Positions 7,797 through 16,514 are shown, counted from the stretch's first letter. The stretch: DNA of 32,251 bases from a virus (IMGVR_UViG_3300017757_001866:1-32251); one strand, 5' to 3'. Notes: a model not told the origin generated them from the letters alone. Translations and numbers: made by a program.

Positions 7797-9147
7797 TAGA
7801 ATTGAAGCAACTATATTAAGTAATCTCTTCTTCAATGAAGATTACACAAGAAAGGTTTTACCTTTCATCAAAGAAGACTACTTTACAAATAGAACTGAAA
7901 AACTATTGTACGGCGAAATATATAAGTTTGTTGATAAGTACAAAAACAATCCTACTAAAGACGCCATTCTCATAGAACTTAATCAGAGAAAAGATATTAA
8001 TGAAGAAGAACATACTGCCATAAGACATATGGTTGTAGGTTTAAGTGAAGAAGAAGCCGAACCACAATGGTTGTTAGACACAACAGAAAAGTTTTGTAAA
8101 GACCGTGCCGTTCACAATGCTGTATTATCTGGTATTACTATTCTTGATGGTAAAGATAAGAAACAAACGGCAGAGGCAATACCACATATTCTATCAGAGG
8201 CATTGGCCGTTTCATTTGACAAGTCAGTAGGTCACGACTATGTTGAAGACGCAGATAAAAGATTTGAATGGTATCATACCAAAGAGAAGAAGTTTCAGTT
8301 TGACCTAAATTATTTCAATAAGATTACTAAAGGTGGTGTTCCAAGTAAAACTTTGAACATTGCTCTTGCCGGCACAGGCGTTGGTAAATCTTTGTTTATG
8401 TGTCATGTAGCTGCTAGTTATTTACTCCAAGGTCTAAATGTATTATATATCACATTAGAGATGGCAGAGGAAAGAATTGCAGAAAGAATAGACGCTAATC
8501 TATTCAATGTCACTATGGATGACCTACATGATATGCCTAAACAATTGTATGATAACAAAGTTTCTCAATTGAATAAGAAGACAACAGGCAAGTTAATCAT
8601 CAAAGAATATCCTACAGCGTCTGCTCATACAGGCCATTTTAAATCTTTGATTAATGAACTTGCCTTAAAGAAATCATTTAAACCAGATGTTATTTTTATT
8701 GACTATTTAAATATATGTTCATCAAGTAGATTTAAAGGTGGTAATATATCATCTTACTTCTATATCAAGGCGATTGCTGAAGAGTTAAGAGGTCTTGCAG
8801 TAGAACATAATGTACCTATATTTTCTGCCACACAAACAACAAGAACTGGTTTTGTGAGTACAGATATTGGTCTTGAAGATACTTCCGAATCCTTTGGTCT
8901 TCCGGCAACTGCTGACTTTATGTTTGCCTTAATGTCAAACGAAGAACTAGAAGCACTAGGTCAGATGAAAGTAAAACAGTTGAAGAACAGATATAATGAC
9001 CCTAGTATCAACAGAGCATTTATTGTTGGTGTTGACAGAGCAAAAATGAGATTGTATGATGTTGAACAAAACGCACAAAACATTGTAGATAGTGGTCAAG
9101 TTAAGAAAGAGGACGCTTACGATAAGTTTAGTGATTTTAAGATATGA
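7789..9147 (+). CDS. 41: Replicative DnaB-type helicase (T4 gp41-like)
   Basis: Hexameric 5'-3' replicative helicase of the DnaB/RecA superfamily, partner of the primase gp61 encoded near the right end. The 452-residue protein has an N-terminal helical domain opening with NNRIEATILSNLFF, as in DnaB-like proteins. Walker A AGTGVGKS is at residues 194-201 after NIAL. ITLEMAEERIAERID is the DnaB H1a-type segment, and VIFIDYLNIC gives Walker B D305. The start is GTG 7789, overlapping the previous stop by eight bases. The 3' end overlaps the next gene by four bases (ATGA). Confidence 0.95.
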   Translation: MNNRIEATILSNLFFNEDYTRKVLPFIKEDYFTNRTEKLLYGEIYKFVDKYKNNPTKDAILIELNQRKDINEEEHTAIRHMVVGLSEEEAEPQWLLDTTEKFCKDRAVHNAVLSGITILDGKDKKQTAEAIPHILSEALAVSFDKSVGHDYVEDADKRFEWYHTKEKKFQFDLNYFNKITKGGVPSKTLNIALAGTGVGKSLFMCHVAASYLLQGLNVLYITLEMAEERIAERIDANLFNVTMDDLHDMPKQLYDNKVSQLNKKTTGKLIIKEYPTASAHTGHFKSLINELALKKSFKPDVIFIDYLNICSSSRFKGGNISSYFYIKAIAEELRGLAVEHNVPIFSATQTTRTGFVSTDIGLEDTSESFGLPATADFMFALMSNEELEALGQMKVKQLKNRYNDPSINRAFIVGVDRAKMRLYDVEQNAQNIVDSGQVKKEDAYDKFSDFKI

Positions 9148-9740
9148 GATATTTAGAAATAGATAATTTTTTAGATGAACAACAAAAGAAGGCTGTATGG
9201 TATGAACTAGAGGCATTTAATAATAAAGACTATCTTGTCAATAGTAATAAAGAAGATTGGACAACTACAACAGATGAGGTTACAGGAGAAAAATTAGCTT
9301 CTTCGTTTAGAATGTTTCCTAATATAGTTTATTCAGATGTAGGTTTTGATGTGTCACCTATATGTAGAGTAAGATATAAATTACATGAAACAGTAAAAGA
9401 AGTTGCAAAAGGTATACCTGATTTTAGAAATTTTGCCTCTTGTGAAAGTTGGTCTACTATTGCACATTACTATGAAGAAGGTGGTTTTTATAAACCTCAC
9501 ACAGACAGAGCCATGTTTACAGCACTCTTATGGTTGGCAAAAGACCAATCGAAGTTTGAAGGTGGAGATATAAAATTTGCAGACTTAAATGAAACATCTA
9601 AATTTGCAGACAATAAGGTGTTGGTCTTTCCATCATTTTTATTACATGAAAGTACAGCAATTAAATTCAAACAACCGGAGACAAAAGGTTTTGGTAAAGT
9701 CACATTATCTTACTTCTTCACAACTCACTTTGACAAATAA
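9144..9740 (+). CDS. 2-oxoglutarate/Fe(II) oxygenase, prolyl-4-hydroxylase-like
   Basis: A 198-residue double-stranded beta-helix dioxygenase. The metal triad is visible as H119-x-D121 in FYKPHTDRAMFTALLWL and H168 in FPSFLLHESTAI. A basic residue near K185 in GFGKVTLSYFF sits where the 2-oxoglutarate-binding Arg/Lys is expected. The start overlaps the gp41 stop (ATGA), so it is coupled to the replication operon. Such enzymes hydroxylate or demethylate proteins, nucleic acids or small molecules; the sequence does not fix the substrate. It is not closely similar to the second oxygenase at 10009. Confidence 0.88.
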   Translation: MRYLEIDNFLDEQQKKAVWYELEAFNNKDYLVNSNKEDWTTTTDEVTGEKLASSFRMFPNIVYSDVGFDVSPICRVRYKLHETVKEVAKGIPDFRNFASCESWSTIAHYYEEGGFYKPHTDRAMFTALLWLAKDQSKFEGGDIKFADLNETSKFADNKVLVFPSFLLHESTAIKFKQPETKGFGKVTLSYFFTTHFDK

Positions 9741-10009
9741 TGCCTAGAAAAACACAAAAAGTAAGATTTCATAAAGGCGACAAAAGACCAGGAGGAAATG
9801 TCATTAAAAAACTAACATATACCACATCACCAGTAAAAAGAAAATCTAAAATCGTATGGCAAGTACACGAAAAACCTACCGATAATGTAGTTGGTGAATA
9901 TTATTTTGAAGAAGACGCACAACATTTATGTGACTTTCAAAATAAACATCAAGTATGGTTAGTTAATGGTGGTATTCCCAAGTTTCTTCATAATTTTAGG
10001 TTCGTTTAA
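9740..10009 (+). CDS. Small basic hypothetical protein
   Basis: An 89-residue protein starting at an ATG that shares its A with the upstream stop, and ending one base into the next ATG. The N-terminal 35 residues are strongly basic (MPRKTQKVRFHKGDKRPGG). The rest contains a WQVHEKPTDNVVGEYYFEEDAQHLCDF segment that resembles a short beta-hairpin plus helix. No known domain is recognised. It is sandwiched between two dioxygenase genes with no gap, which suggests coordinated translation. Nucleic-acid binding is only a guess from charge. Confidence 0.75.
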   Translation: MPRKTQKVRFHKGDKRPGGNVIKKLTYTTSPVKRKSKIVWQVHEKPTDNVVGEYYFEEDAQHLCDFQNKHQVWLVNGGIPKFLHNFRFV

Positions 10010-10587
10010 TGAAAACCCAATGGATATTTCCAACACCAGTATATTATACTATGTTGGATGATGAAGAAGTCCAAACAGAAATCAATAATAAAATTCATAA
10101 AGTTAACTTTGAATATGGACCTAAATCATGGGGTAAAACTCATATGATTACAACCAATTTTCAAGGTGAATTTAATTGTGTGATAGAAGAACTACAATTA
10201 AACAAACTAAAAAAGGAAATTGGATTTCATTTAAAGCAATTTATAAATGATACTAATTCAAGATTGCCTAAAGATTTTAAGATTACGGAATCTTGGTTTT
10301 CTAAATTTAATAAAGATGATTTTGGTCACATACACAATCATAGTTTATCAGATGTATCTGGTGTCTATTACTATAAAACAAATGGTGAAGATGGTAGTAT
10401 ATTCTTTGAGAATCCTAACGACACAGCAAGTTGTTTTGATTTAACAGTACCACAAACAGATAGATTTTATCACAAACCTGAAGTAGGTAAACTTATATTA
10501 TTTCCACCATATTTAAGACATGGTATATTAAAAAATACTACTGATAATGATAGAATTACCATATCTTTTAATCTAAAATACGCTTGA
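10009..10587 (+). CDS. 2-oxoglutarate/Fe(II) oxygenase, TIGR02466-like
   Basis: A 192-residue protein of a second dioxygenase subfamily. It opens with MKTQWIFPTPVYYTML, typical of the TIGR02466 family, whose members begin with a FPTPV-like strand. FGHIHNHSLSDVSGVYYY supplies the proximal metal ligand (H109 or H111). PYLRHGILKNTTDNDRITIS supplies the distal H171 and the Arg R182 for 2-oxoglutarate. This subfamily is common in marine T4-like phages, and its substrate is unknown. It is the last gene of the tightly packed block; about 50 bp of spacer follows. Confidence 0.88.
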   Translation: MKTQWIFPTPVYYTMLDDEEVQTEINNKIHKVNFEYGPKSWGKTHMITTNFQGEFNCVIEELQLNKLKKEIGFHLKQFINDTNSRLPKDFKITESWFSKFNKDDFGHIHNHSLSDVSGVYYYKTNGEDGSIFFENPNDTASCFDLTVPQTDRFYHKPEVGKLILFPPYLRHGILKNTTDNDRITISFNLKYA

Positions 10588-10618
10588 CTTAATACTTAAT
10601 ATGATGTAAAACTCTTCT

Positions 10619-10626
10619 TATAAATA
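10619..10626 (+). promoter_or_regulatory. T4-type late promoter box TATAAATA
   Basis: An exact match to the T4 late consensus. It lies only 15 bases before ATG 10641, so the expected start site (about 10632) would fall inside the AGGAGAG ribosome site at 10631-10637. It may be a chance match, or produce an almost leaderless message. A weak TTGACT at 10584-10589 lies just upstream but lacks a good -10. Confidence 0.35.
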
Positions 10627-10640
10627 TATGAGGAGAGCAA

Positions 10641-11906
10641 ATGTTAAACAAGCAACAATCACATCTTATAGAACAAGCTTCTGCTAAGGCAGGAGGTAAA
10701 CTCGAATTCAATATAAAGAAATCGACAAGTAGAATTGTTGTTTACTTTATTAGGGCTTCAAATCGAGCAGACGCTAGACGAAATGTACAGAACCACCTAA
10801 AGGCACAAAAGGTAGTTGTACAAGAGAGAAAGACTAGTCTGTCTAGTGAAAACATTACAGAGTTTACATTAGGTAATTTTACAGTAAGACTTGTTTATAA
10901 ACCTATGTCAGGTGGTATGACAGAGACCACATTAAACTCGACTATTACAGAATTAATACCTTGCATTGCTTTTTTGAATGGTTGTAAAGAGAGAAATCCA
11001 GAGAAACTATATGAAAAGATATTAACATATCCTCAAAAACAAGCTTGTTATCTTGGAAATGACCAAAAAGCAGGTGTAGATTTCATAGAAGATATGCCAA
11101 GGTCTTCCAAGTTTATGGAGAAGATGAAGAACGCAGTTGCTATTACAAAGTTTCTTGAAGATGAAGATAAAAATAAAAAGATTACAAAGGTATTCTGGAC
11201 TTATAGAGCCAAACCTGATGGTGTACCAAAAAATTCACCTGCTGATATAGTTTTATTCTTTGCTGATGGTTCTATTCTCGGGGTGTCCTTGAAGGCTGGT
11301 GGTGAGAGTACAAAAGAACCTCTATTGAACACATATGTAAATAGAGTGTACTACCATTTCGAACCTTCAGGTACGCAGATTAAAAGATTAAAAGAGGACT
11401 TGTATAAAAATACCTATTCTAAAATACCAGGTATTACAAGTAAATCATATGATGAGGGGTCAGAAAGACCAAATACTTTTAATGCATTAGAGGCTTTTGA
11501 AAGAGACAACTTGTCTATGTATGAAAAATACTATGACGCTAACTTGGCTATTATCAGAAACAAATTAATCTATACAATGACCAAAGACTTTGAGACATTT
11601 AAGAAGTATTGTAGAAGTGAGATACTTAAACAAAGTGATGTTCCAGTTATCATAATTAAGGCTGTAAATGACACATACAGAGAGATGAAAGATAGTAATA
11701 GATTGAATGTATTATTAGCAAAAGCGACAAGTATAGAGGGTATGGTATCTATTTCATCTAAACAAAACTTCGATATTAGAATAAAACGGTATAGTGAAGT
11801 GTTAGGAACCATGAATATGGCAGTCCGGTCTAATAAAGTTGGTGTGGAACACAAATTAGGACAATTTTTCAACTTGGCTGTGAAGTATAATGGTTTAAGT
11901 GGATAA
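10641..11906 (+). CDS. Possible PD-(D/E)XK-fold nuclease
   Basis: A 421-residue protein with a strong AGGAGAG ribosome site. The segment SPADIVLFFADGSILGVSLK (residues 199-218) has the spacing of a PD-(D/E)XK core: D202 in motif II and K218 in motif III, with Ser instead of the usual acidic residue before L-K. Preceding helices with acidic residues (E96, E104) could supply the first metal ligand. Apart from this core I recognise nothing. The C-terminal half is helical and lysine-rich. It is the first gene of the nucleic-acid enzyme cluster that runs to 16514. Alternative reading: a structural protein with a chance motif. Confidence 0.8.
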   Translation: MLNKQQSHLIEQASAKAGGKLEFNIKKSTSRIVVYFIRASNRADARRNVQNHLKAQKVVVQERKTSLSSENITEFTLGNFTVRLVYKPMSGGMTETTLNSTITELIPCIAFLNGCKERNPEKLYEKILTYPQKQACYLGNDQKAGVDFIEDMPRSSKFMEKMKNAVAITKFLEDEDKNKKITKVFWTYRAKPDGVPKNSPADIVLFFADGSILGVSLKAGGESTKEPLLNTYVNRVYYHFEPSGTQIKRLKEDLYKNTYSKIPGITSKSYDEGSERPNTFNALEAFERDNLSMYEKYYDANLAIIRNKLIYTMTKDFETFKKYCRSEILKQSDVPVIIIKAVNDTYREMKDSNRLNVLLAKATSIEGMVSISSKQNFDIRIKRYSEVLGTMNMAVRSNKVGVEHKLGQFFNLAVKYNGLSG

Positions 11907-11946
11907 ATATAATTGTGATTTATTTATGGAATTGATGAAAAAAGGC

Positions 11947-11975
11947 TTGACAATGTTGAATTTTTTTGGTATAAT
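11947..11975 (+). promoter_or_regulatory. Consensus sigma70 promoter (TTGACA-17-TATAAT)
   Basis: TTGACA (11947-11952), 17 bp, TATAAT (11970-11975), with TGg extended -10: both hexamers are perfect. It lies in the 90-bp gap before the ligase-like gene. Transcription would start near 11982, about 15 bases before ATG 11997 and just ahead of GAGGA, so this probably drives the whole enzyme cluster. Confidence 0.8.
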
Positions 11976-11996
11976 GGACAAAATTGAGGAAAGAAA

Positions 11997-13211
11997 ATGT
12001 TTAGTTTTAAAGGGTTCCTATCAAGTGGAACAAATACACATCTCGAACACCTAGAAGACGATATAATAAATCGTGGTTCAAAAGGTGGCGAAAACGCAAT
12101 TAACTTTTTAAAGTCAACTAGAAATATGTTGGCCGGTTCTGTGGGCGGTAAGCTCAATGTAACCGTTAAGTGGGACGGAGCTCCTGCCATTGTTTGTGGT
12201 GTAAATCCAGAAAACAATAAATTCTTCGTTGGTACTAAATCAGTATTCAATGTCACTCCCAAAATAAATTATACAGTAGCGGACATCAATCGTAACCATT
12301 CAGGCGTAGTTGCAAAAAAACTAAAAGTTTGTTTGAGTGAGTTAAGTAGAGTAGGTATTACCGACATATTACAAGGCGACCTATTGTTTACAGATGATAC
12401 TAAATCGGTCACAATAGATGGTGAAAGTATGATTTCTTTTACACCTAATACAATCACATATGCAGTACAAGCTTCTAGTGGTGTTGGTAAAAAGATTGCT
12501 CGTGCTAAAATGGGTATAGTGTTTCATACTCGTTATAGTGGTAAAACAATGGACAAACTAAATGCTAGTTTTGGATCCGTAAAAGGTTCTACATCAAGTA
12601 GAGTTTGGATGGCTTCTGCTCAATATAAAGATACATCTGGTTCAGTAATGTTCAATAAATCTGAACTTGCGGCTTTTGATAATCAAATAAAAATGGCTCA
12701 AGGCTCTTTATCAAAAGCTGCCCCTATACTAAACGAAATGTCAAAGACAAGTCAAGACGCAAACTCGGTTGGTTACAGATTAAAAACTTACTTCAACATG
12801 TATATTAGAACCACAAAAGGTGGTATGGAAAAAGTTTCAACAATGCAAAAACAATTTGCTGACTACTATGAAAATATGTTGCAAGCAGAAATAGACAGCA
12901 GAAAAACACCAAAAGGTCAAGAGAAATTTATTAAACAGAAAAAAGAGGGTTTGGACTTTATCAAAAGAAATCAACAAGCATTATACTTTGCGATTGCAAG
13001 TCATATCACATTAGCAAATTGTAAAAATACTTTACTACAAAAGATGAACCAGATACAGAGTATCGGTAACTTCATTAGAACATCAACAGGTTATAGAGTG
13101 ACAGCACCAGAGGGTTATGTTGCAGTTGATAGAGTTGCTGGTGCAGTTAAACTGGTTGATAGATTAGAATTTAGTAGAACCAATTTTACATTACCAAAAG
13201 GATGGAATTAG
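11997..13211 (+). CDS. Ligase-like nucleotidyltransferase (KxDG motif), conserved in marine T4-like phages
   Basis: A 404-residue protein with a GAGGA ribosome site. KWDGAPAIV (K58, D60, G61) matches motif I of covalent nucleotidyltransferases (DNA/RNA ligases, capping enzymes), in which Lys takes the AMP. KFFVGTKSVFN follows like motif Ia, and LQGDLLF (residues 125-131) is placed like motif III. The later segment GIVFHTRY may form motif IV. This supports a ligase-superfamily fold, but motif V is not clear. The N-terminus MFSFKGFLSS followed by NTHLEHLEDDI resembles capsid-targeting-like N-termini of neighbours but lacks the terminal Glu. Substrate unknown: RNA or DNA end joining is inference. 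Confidence 0.85.
   Translation: MFSFKGFLSSGTNTHLEHLEDDIINRGSKGGENAINFLKSTRNMLAGSVGGKLNVTVKWDGAPAIVCGVNPENNKFFVGTKSVFNVTPKINYTVADINRNHSGVVAKKLKVCLSELSRVGITDILQGDLLFTDDTKSVTIDGESMISFTPNTITYAVQASSGVGKKIARAKMGIVFHTRYSGKTMDKLNASFGSVKGSTSSRVWMASAQYKDTSGSVMFNKSELAAFDNQIKMAQGSLSKAAPILNEMSKTSQDANSVGYRLKTYFNMYIRTTKGGMEKVSTMQKQFADYYENMLQAEIDSRKTPKGQEKFIKQKKEGLDFIKRNQQALYFAIASHITLANCKNTLLQKMNQIQSIGNFIRTSTGYRVTAPEGYVAVDRVAGAVKLVDRLEFSRTNFTLPKGWN
13196..13202 (+). promoter_or_regulatory. Ribosome site that decides the adenylate kinase start
   Basis: AAAAGGA lies eight bases before GTG 13211 but directly abuts the in-frame ATG 13202, which could not use it. This favours the GTG and a product beginning MKSFKDYIFE. 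Confidence 0.65.
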
Positions 13212-13786
13212 TGAAGAGTTTTAAAGATTATATATTCGAAGCGTTAGGTAGAAAACGAATTATAATGATAGGTGGTCCAGGTTCTGGTAAATCTACCTAT
13301 TCAGAAATTATATCTAAAGAACTAGAGATACCACATATCTATACTGGTGACATGATGAGAAAGTTGGCAAAGACAGATACACCAGATGGTAAGAAAGTAA
13401 AAGAATTATTAGCGAAAGGTGAATTTGCACCTACACCTATTGTTATCAAAGCAGTAAGTGATAGACTAGAACAACCAGACGCACAAAAAGGTTACATCTT
13501 TGATGGTTTTCCAAGAAGTGTAGAACAAGCAGAGAAGATGAAAACCGCTGATATAAAATATGACTATGTAATTAACCTAGTCGTATCAGAGGAAGAAGTT
13601 ATTAAAAGGTTAACTGCTAGAGGTAGAGCAGATGATAAACCAGAAATTATTAAGAAAAGAATTAAAGTGTATCACGAACTAACTGCTCCATTATTACAAC
13701 ATTATAAAGATGAGATAATAAATATTAAAGCAGAGGGTGGCACACCAGAGGGTATAGCAAAAACTATAATTAGTAAAGTAAAATGA
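13211..13786 (+). CDS. Adenylate kinase-like NMP kinase with CTS-like N-terminus
   Basis: A 191-residue NMP kinase that should convert AMP and ATP to two ADP (or a related NMP). The P-loop GGPGSGKS is at residues 21-28, followed by YTGDMMR, FDGFPRS (D98) and an Arg-rich RLTARGRADDKPEIIKKR. This order is that of adenylate kinase with a short lid. I choose GTG 13211 because AAAAGGA at 13196-13202 is eight bases upstream. From there the N-terminus MKSFKDYIFE|A carries a ten-residue extension matching the T4 capsid-targeting pattern, with an I-F-E cleavage site. It overlaps the preceding stop by one base and the next gene by four. Cleavage after E10 would leave the kinase domain intact. Confidence 0.9.
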   Translation: MKSFKDYIFEALGRKRIIMIGGPGSGKSTYSEIISKELEIPHIYTGDMMRKLAKTDTPDGKKVKELLAKGEFAPTPIVIKAVSDRLEQPDAQKGYIFDGFPRSVEQAEKMKTADIKYDYVINLVVSEEEVIKRLTARGRADDKPEIIKKRIKVYHELTAPLLQHYKDEIINIKAEGGTPEGIAKTIISKVK

Positions 13787-14478
13787 AAAATTTTGACGAC
13801 ATAAGATTTCAAGACCTACAAGAAGGCTTGTACGATAAAAATATATTCAAGGCATTCTTCCTTGCAGGTGGTCCAGGTTCTGGTAAATCATTTGTGACTA
13901 AAGGTGCATTTGGTGGAACAGGATTAAGAGTTATTAATTCAGATAATGCATTTGAAATGTCATTGAAAAAAAATAATCTATCTCTTAAAATGCCTGAAGA
14001 TGAGGCAGAGGCTAGAGATATTATTAGAGACAGAGCAAAGGCTATGACTGGCAATCAAATGGACTTATCAATCAAAGGTAGATTAGGTATGGTCATTGAT
14101 GGTACTGGTAGAGATTACGATAAGATTAAATCACAGACGGCACAGTTAAGACAATTAGGTTATGATTGTTATATGATATTTGTCAACACAAGTTTAGATG
14201 TTGCATTAGAAAGAAACGCAAAAAGAGATAGAACTGTACCAGAATATATTACAAGAAAATCATGGTCGGCAGTACAAGCCAATATTGGTAGATTTCAAAA
14301 CCTATATGGTATGTCTAATATGATTATTGTTGACAACAGTAAAAATGAGAAAGAACTTACAACAATTGTTATGAATAAAGTTGATAAGTCAGTTAGAAGA
14401 TTATTAGGTAATAAAATTCAGTCATACACAGCTAAAAGATGGATGGCAACAGAAAGAAAATTAAAGAGAAGAACATGA
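13783..14478 (+). CDS. P-loop kinase (polynucleotide kinase/zeta-toxin-like)
   Basis: A 231-residue P-loop protein. Walker A GGPGSGKS is at residues 29-36, followed by VINSDNAFE with D54 placed as the catalytic acid of PNK/zeta-type kinases. MVIDGTGRDY fits a substrate-binding strand, and R144-x3-R148 plus R150 form a lid-like arginine cluster. The tail is basic. The N-terminus MKNFDDIRFQDLQE|G ends in an L-Q-E site, like its neighbours. The start overlaps the previous stop as ATGA. Phosphorylating a nucleic-acid 5' end would pair with the ligase-like gene upstream, but a zeta-type sugar kinase activity is equally compatible with the motifs. Confidence 0.85.
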   Translation: MKNFDDIRFQDLQEGLYDKNIFKAFFLAGGPGSGKSFVTKGAFGGTGLRVINSDNAFEMSLKKNNLSLKMPEDEAEARDIIRDRAKAMTGNQMDLSIKGRLGMVIDGTGRDYDKIKSQTAQLRQLGYDCYMIFVNTSLDVALERNAKRDRTVPEYITRKSWSAVQANIGRFQNLYGMSNMIIVDNSKNEKELTTIVMNKVDKSVRRLLGNKIQSYTAKRWMATERKLKRRT

Positions 14479-16514
14479 GATTACTAGAAAGCATTATTGA
14501 TATACCGAGAAAGAACTATGCGCCAGCAGTATTTGATGACGCTGATACTTCTAATCCTAAAATCAAACCTAGTGTTGTTGTATTGATTAACAAACAACTA
14601 GAGATGTTTGAAGAAGAATATCCTGTTTTAAAAGTTTCTCTTATTGGTTCTATTCTTACAAAGAGATATAGAAATGACGCAGACTTGGATTTAAATGTAT
14701 TGTTTGATGTACCTGCTGATAAGCAAGAAGAAGAAAGATTAAGACTATCTAAAAAGTATTTGTCTGTAAGTAATCCAGATAACATTCAAGGTAAATTAAT
14801 ACCTGGTACTAAACACCCTATCAATTATTATTTTATAACTGATAAAAAAACTTATGATGACCAAAACAAAAAGGCAGACGCCGTGTTTGACATTGAGGGT
14901 AATAAGTTTGTAAAAAGACCAGAAGATTTTAAGTTTGATGTTAATGTTTATATTGCAGACTTCAATAAAAAAGTACAAGAGTTAGATGTAGTCAAAGGTG
15001 AAATGAAAAGAGATATCATTGACTATGATGAACTAAAAGAATTACAACCAGATGATATTCTAAACTTACAAGAAAAGATTAATGAGAAATTAGAAGAGAT
15101 AGAAGATAGTATAAAAGATATTATCAAAATTGGTGATGGCATTGACGCAGATAGAAGAGCAGCCTTTGATACAGATATGACACCAGACCAAATACAAAAG
15201 TTTGGCATTAAGAATAGATTACCTAAAAATGTGGTCTATAAAATGTTAGAGAAATACCACTATCTTGCTTTCTATAAGAAGTGTAAAAAGATTTTAGATG
15301 ATGGTGAGGTAACAGACGCAGAGATTGATAGTCTCAAAGAGGCAAAAAGTAAGACAGTTGCATTTACATTTGGTAGATTTAATCCACCTACAATTGGTCA
15401 CGAAAAACTTATTAAGAAAGTTAAGTCGTTATCAACAAATGACCATAAAATTTATTTAAGTAGAAGTAATGACCCTAAAAAGAATCCATTAACTCCTACA
15501 CAAAAACTATCTTATATGAAGAAATTGTTTCCTGCTCATGCAAGAAATATAGAAATCAATAAGACTAATATGATATTAGATATTGCTACCATGTTGCATA
15601 ATAAAGGTTATACAAGCATAACAATGGTTGCAGGTTCAGATAGAGTAAGAGAATTCGAAACTATACTAAAGAAATATAATGGTGTATCATCAAGACATGG
15701 TTTATATGACTTCGAAGATATCAAAGTTGTATCTGCTGGTGAAAGGGATCCTGACGCCGAGGGTGCCACAGGTATGAGTGCTAGTAAGATGAGAGACGCA
15801 GCTTCAAAAGGTGATTTAGATAGTTTCAAAAAAGGATTACCAAATAGTACATACGCACAAGCCATGATGAAAGATGTTAGAAAAGGTATGAATTTAGCGG
15901 CTAGTTATGTACCTGAAAATAGAATAGTATCATTAAAAGAATTTGAACAACAACAAGTAAGAGACCTTTATATCAGAGAACAAATCTTTAACATAGATGA
16001 TAAAGTAAAATACAATGACATAGAGGGTAAGGTTGTTAGAAGAAGTACGAATTATGTTGTATTAGAAGATACTAATAATAACATGCATAAGGCATGGATA
16101 TGGGATTGTACACCTATTGCAGGTGATAAAGAGGCAATCATTAGAGAATACAACACTAATATTGATTATGGATTTGAGGCAGTATCTAAACCAGACACTA
16201 AAAAGATGAAAGGTTTTGCCGAGTGGAACAATGAAAGTTATGATATAGGTCAAGATTATGCACAACACACAATGAAAATGACACCAGGCCAAGATGGATA
16301 TGACCCTAAACATAAGGGTGATAACTACAAACCATCTAAATCTGGTAGTGGTAAACCAGTCACAACTAGACCAGAGACTACTGATATATCTAAAAAAGAT
16401 ATCAAAGAATGGTCATCTTCAAAATCCACAATAGATAAATATAGAGAAAGATATAAAGAACATTGGAAGGCCAAGTTAAATGAGGTTGTCCAAAAAATTC
16501 TGGAGAAACTATAA
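14475..16514 (+). CDS. Pol-beta-type nucleotidyltransferase fused to NMNAT/cytidylyltransferase domain
   Basis: A 679-residue multidomain enzyme. I place the start at ATG 14475 (ATGA overlap, GAGAAG upstream) rather than the in-frame ATG 14439. Residues 55-75 hold LIGSILTKRYRNDADLDLNV, the G-S-x10-D-x-D signature of Pol-beta nucleotidyltransferases, with a further Asp in DVNVYIAD. Residues 296-309 (AFTFGRFNPPTIGH) and 434-440 (MSASKMR) are the GxxxPxxxGH and ISSTxxR motifs of class I adenylyltransferases such as NMN adenylyltransferase. A SH3/KOW-like segment (NIDDKVKYNDIEGKVVRR) follows, then a low-complexity tail. The two nucleotidyltransferase activities in one chain suggest NAD or nucleic-acid end chemistry. 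Confidence 0.88.
   Translation: MRLLESIIDIPRKNYAPAVFDDADTSNPKIKPSVVVLINKQLEMFEEEYPVLKVSLIGSILTKRYRNDADLDLNVLFDVPADKQEEERLRLSKKYLSVSNPDNIQGKLIPGTKHPINYYFITDKKTYDDQNKKADAVFDIEGNKFVKRPEDFKFDVNVYIADFNKKVQELDVVKGEMKRDIIDYDELKELQPDDILNLQEKINEKLEEIEDSIKDIIKIGDGIDADRRAAFDTDMTPDQIQKFGIKNRLPKNVVYKMLEKYHYLAFYKKCKKILDDGEVTDAEIDSLKEAKSKTVAFTFGRFNPPTIGHEKLIKKVKSLSTNDHKIYLSRSNDPKKNPLTPTQKLSYMKKLFPAHARNIEINKTNMILDIATMLHNKGYTSITMVAGSDRVREFETILKKYNGVSSRHGLYDFEDIKVVSAGERDPDAEGATGMSASKMRDAASKGDLDSFKKGLPNSTYAQAMMKDVRKGMNLAASYVPENRIVSLKEFEQQQVRDLYIREQIFNIDDKVKYNDIEGKVVRRSTNYVVLEDTNNNMHKAWIWDCTPIAGDKEAIIREYNTNIDYGFEAVSKPDTKKMKGFAEWNNESYDIGQDYAQHTMKMTPGQDGYDPKHKGDNYKPSKSGSGKPVTTRPETTDISKKDIKEWSSSKSTIDKYRERYKEHWKAKLNEVVQKILEKL

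Noticed and set aside
8214-8242. TTGACA-17-TATGTT inside the helicase gene
   Set aside because: The -10 is poor and no gene begins nearby; probably chance.
10247-10444. 65-codon + strand frame inside the second oxygenase gene
   Set aside because: Out-of-frame shadow of a gene with clear catalytic motifs and no ribosome site.
11903-11936. A/T-only inverted repeat ATAAAT...ATTTAT after the 10641 gene
   Set aside because: A/T-only stem without a G:C pair or T-run in AT-rich DNA; too weak for a terminator call.
11926-12054. Short + strand ORF (42 codons) spanning the 11947 promoter
   Set aside because: No ribosome site, overlaps the ligase-like gene out of frame and the peptide looks like translated promoter sequence.
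13202-13210. ATG 13202 as adenylate kinase start
   Set aside because: The only good ribosome site (13196-13202) abuts it; GTG 13211 has proper spacing.
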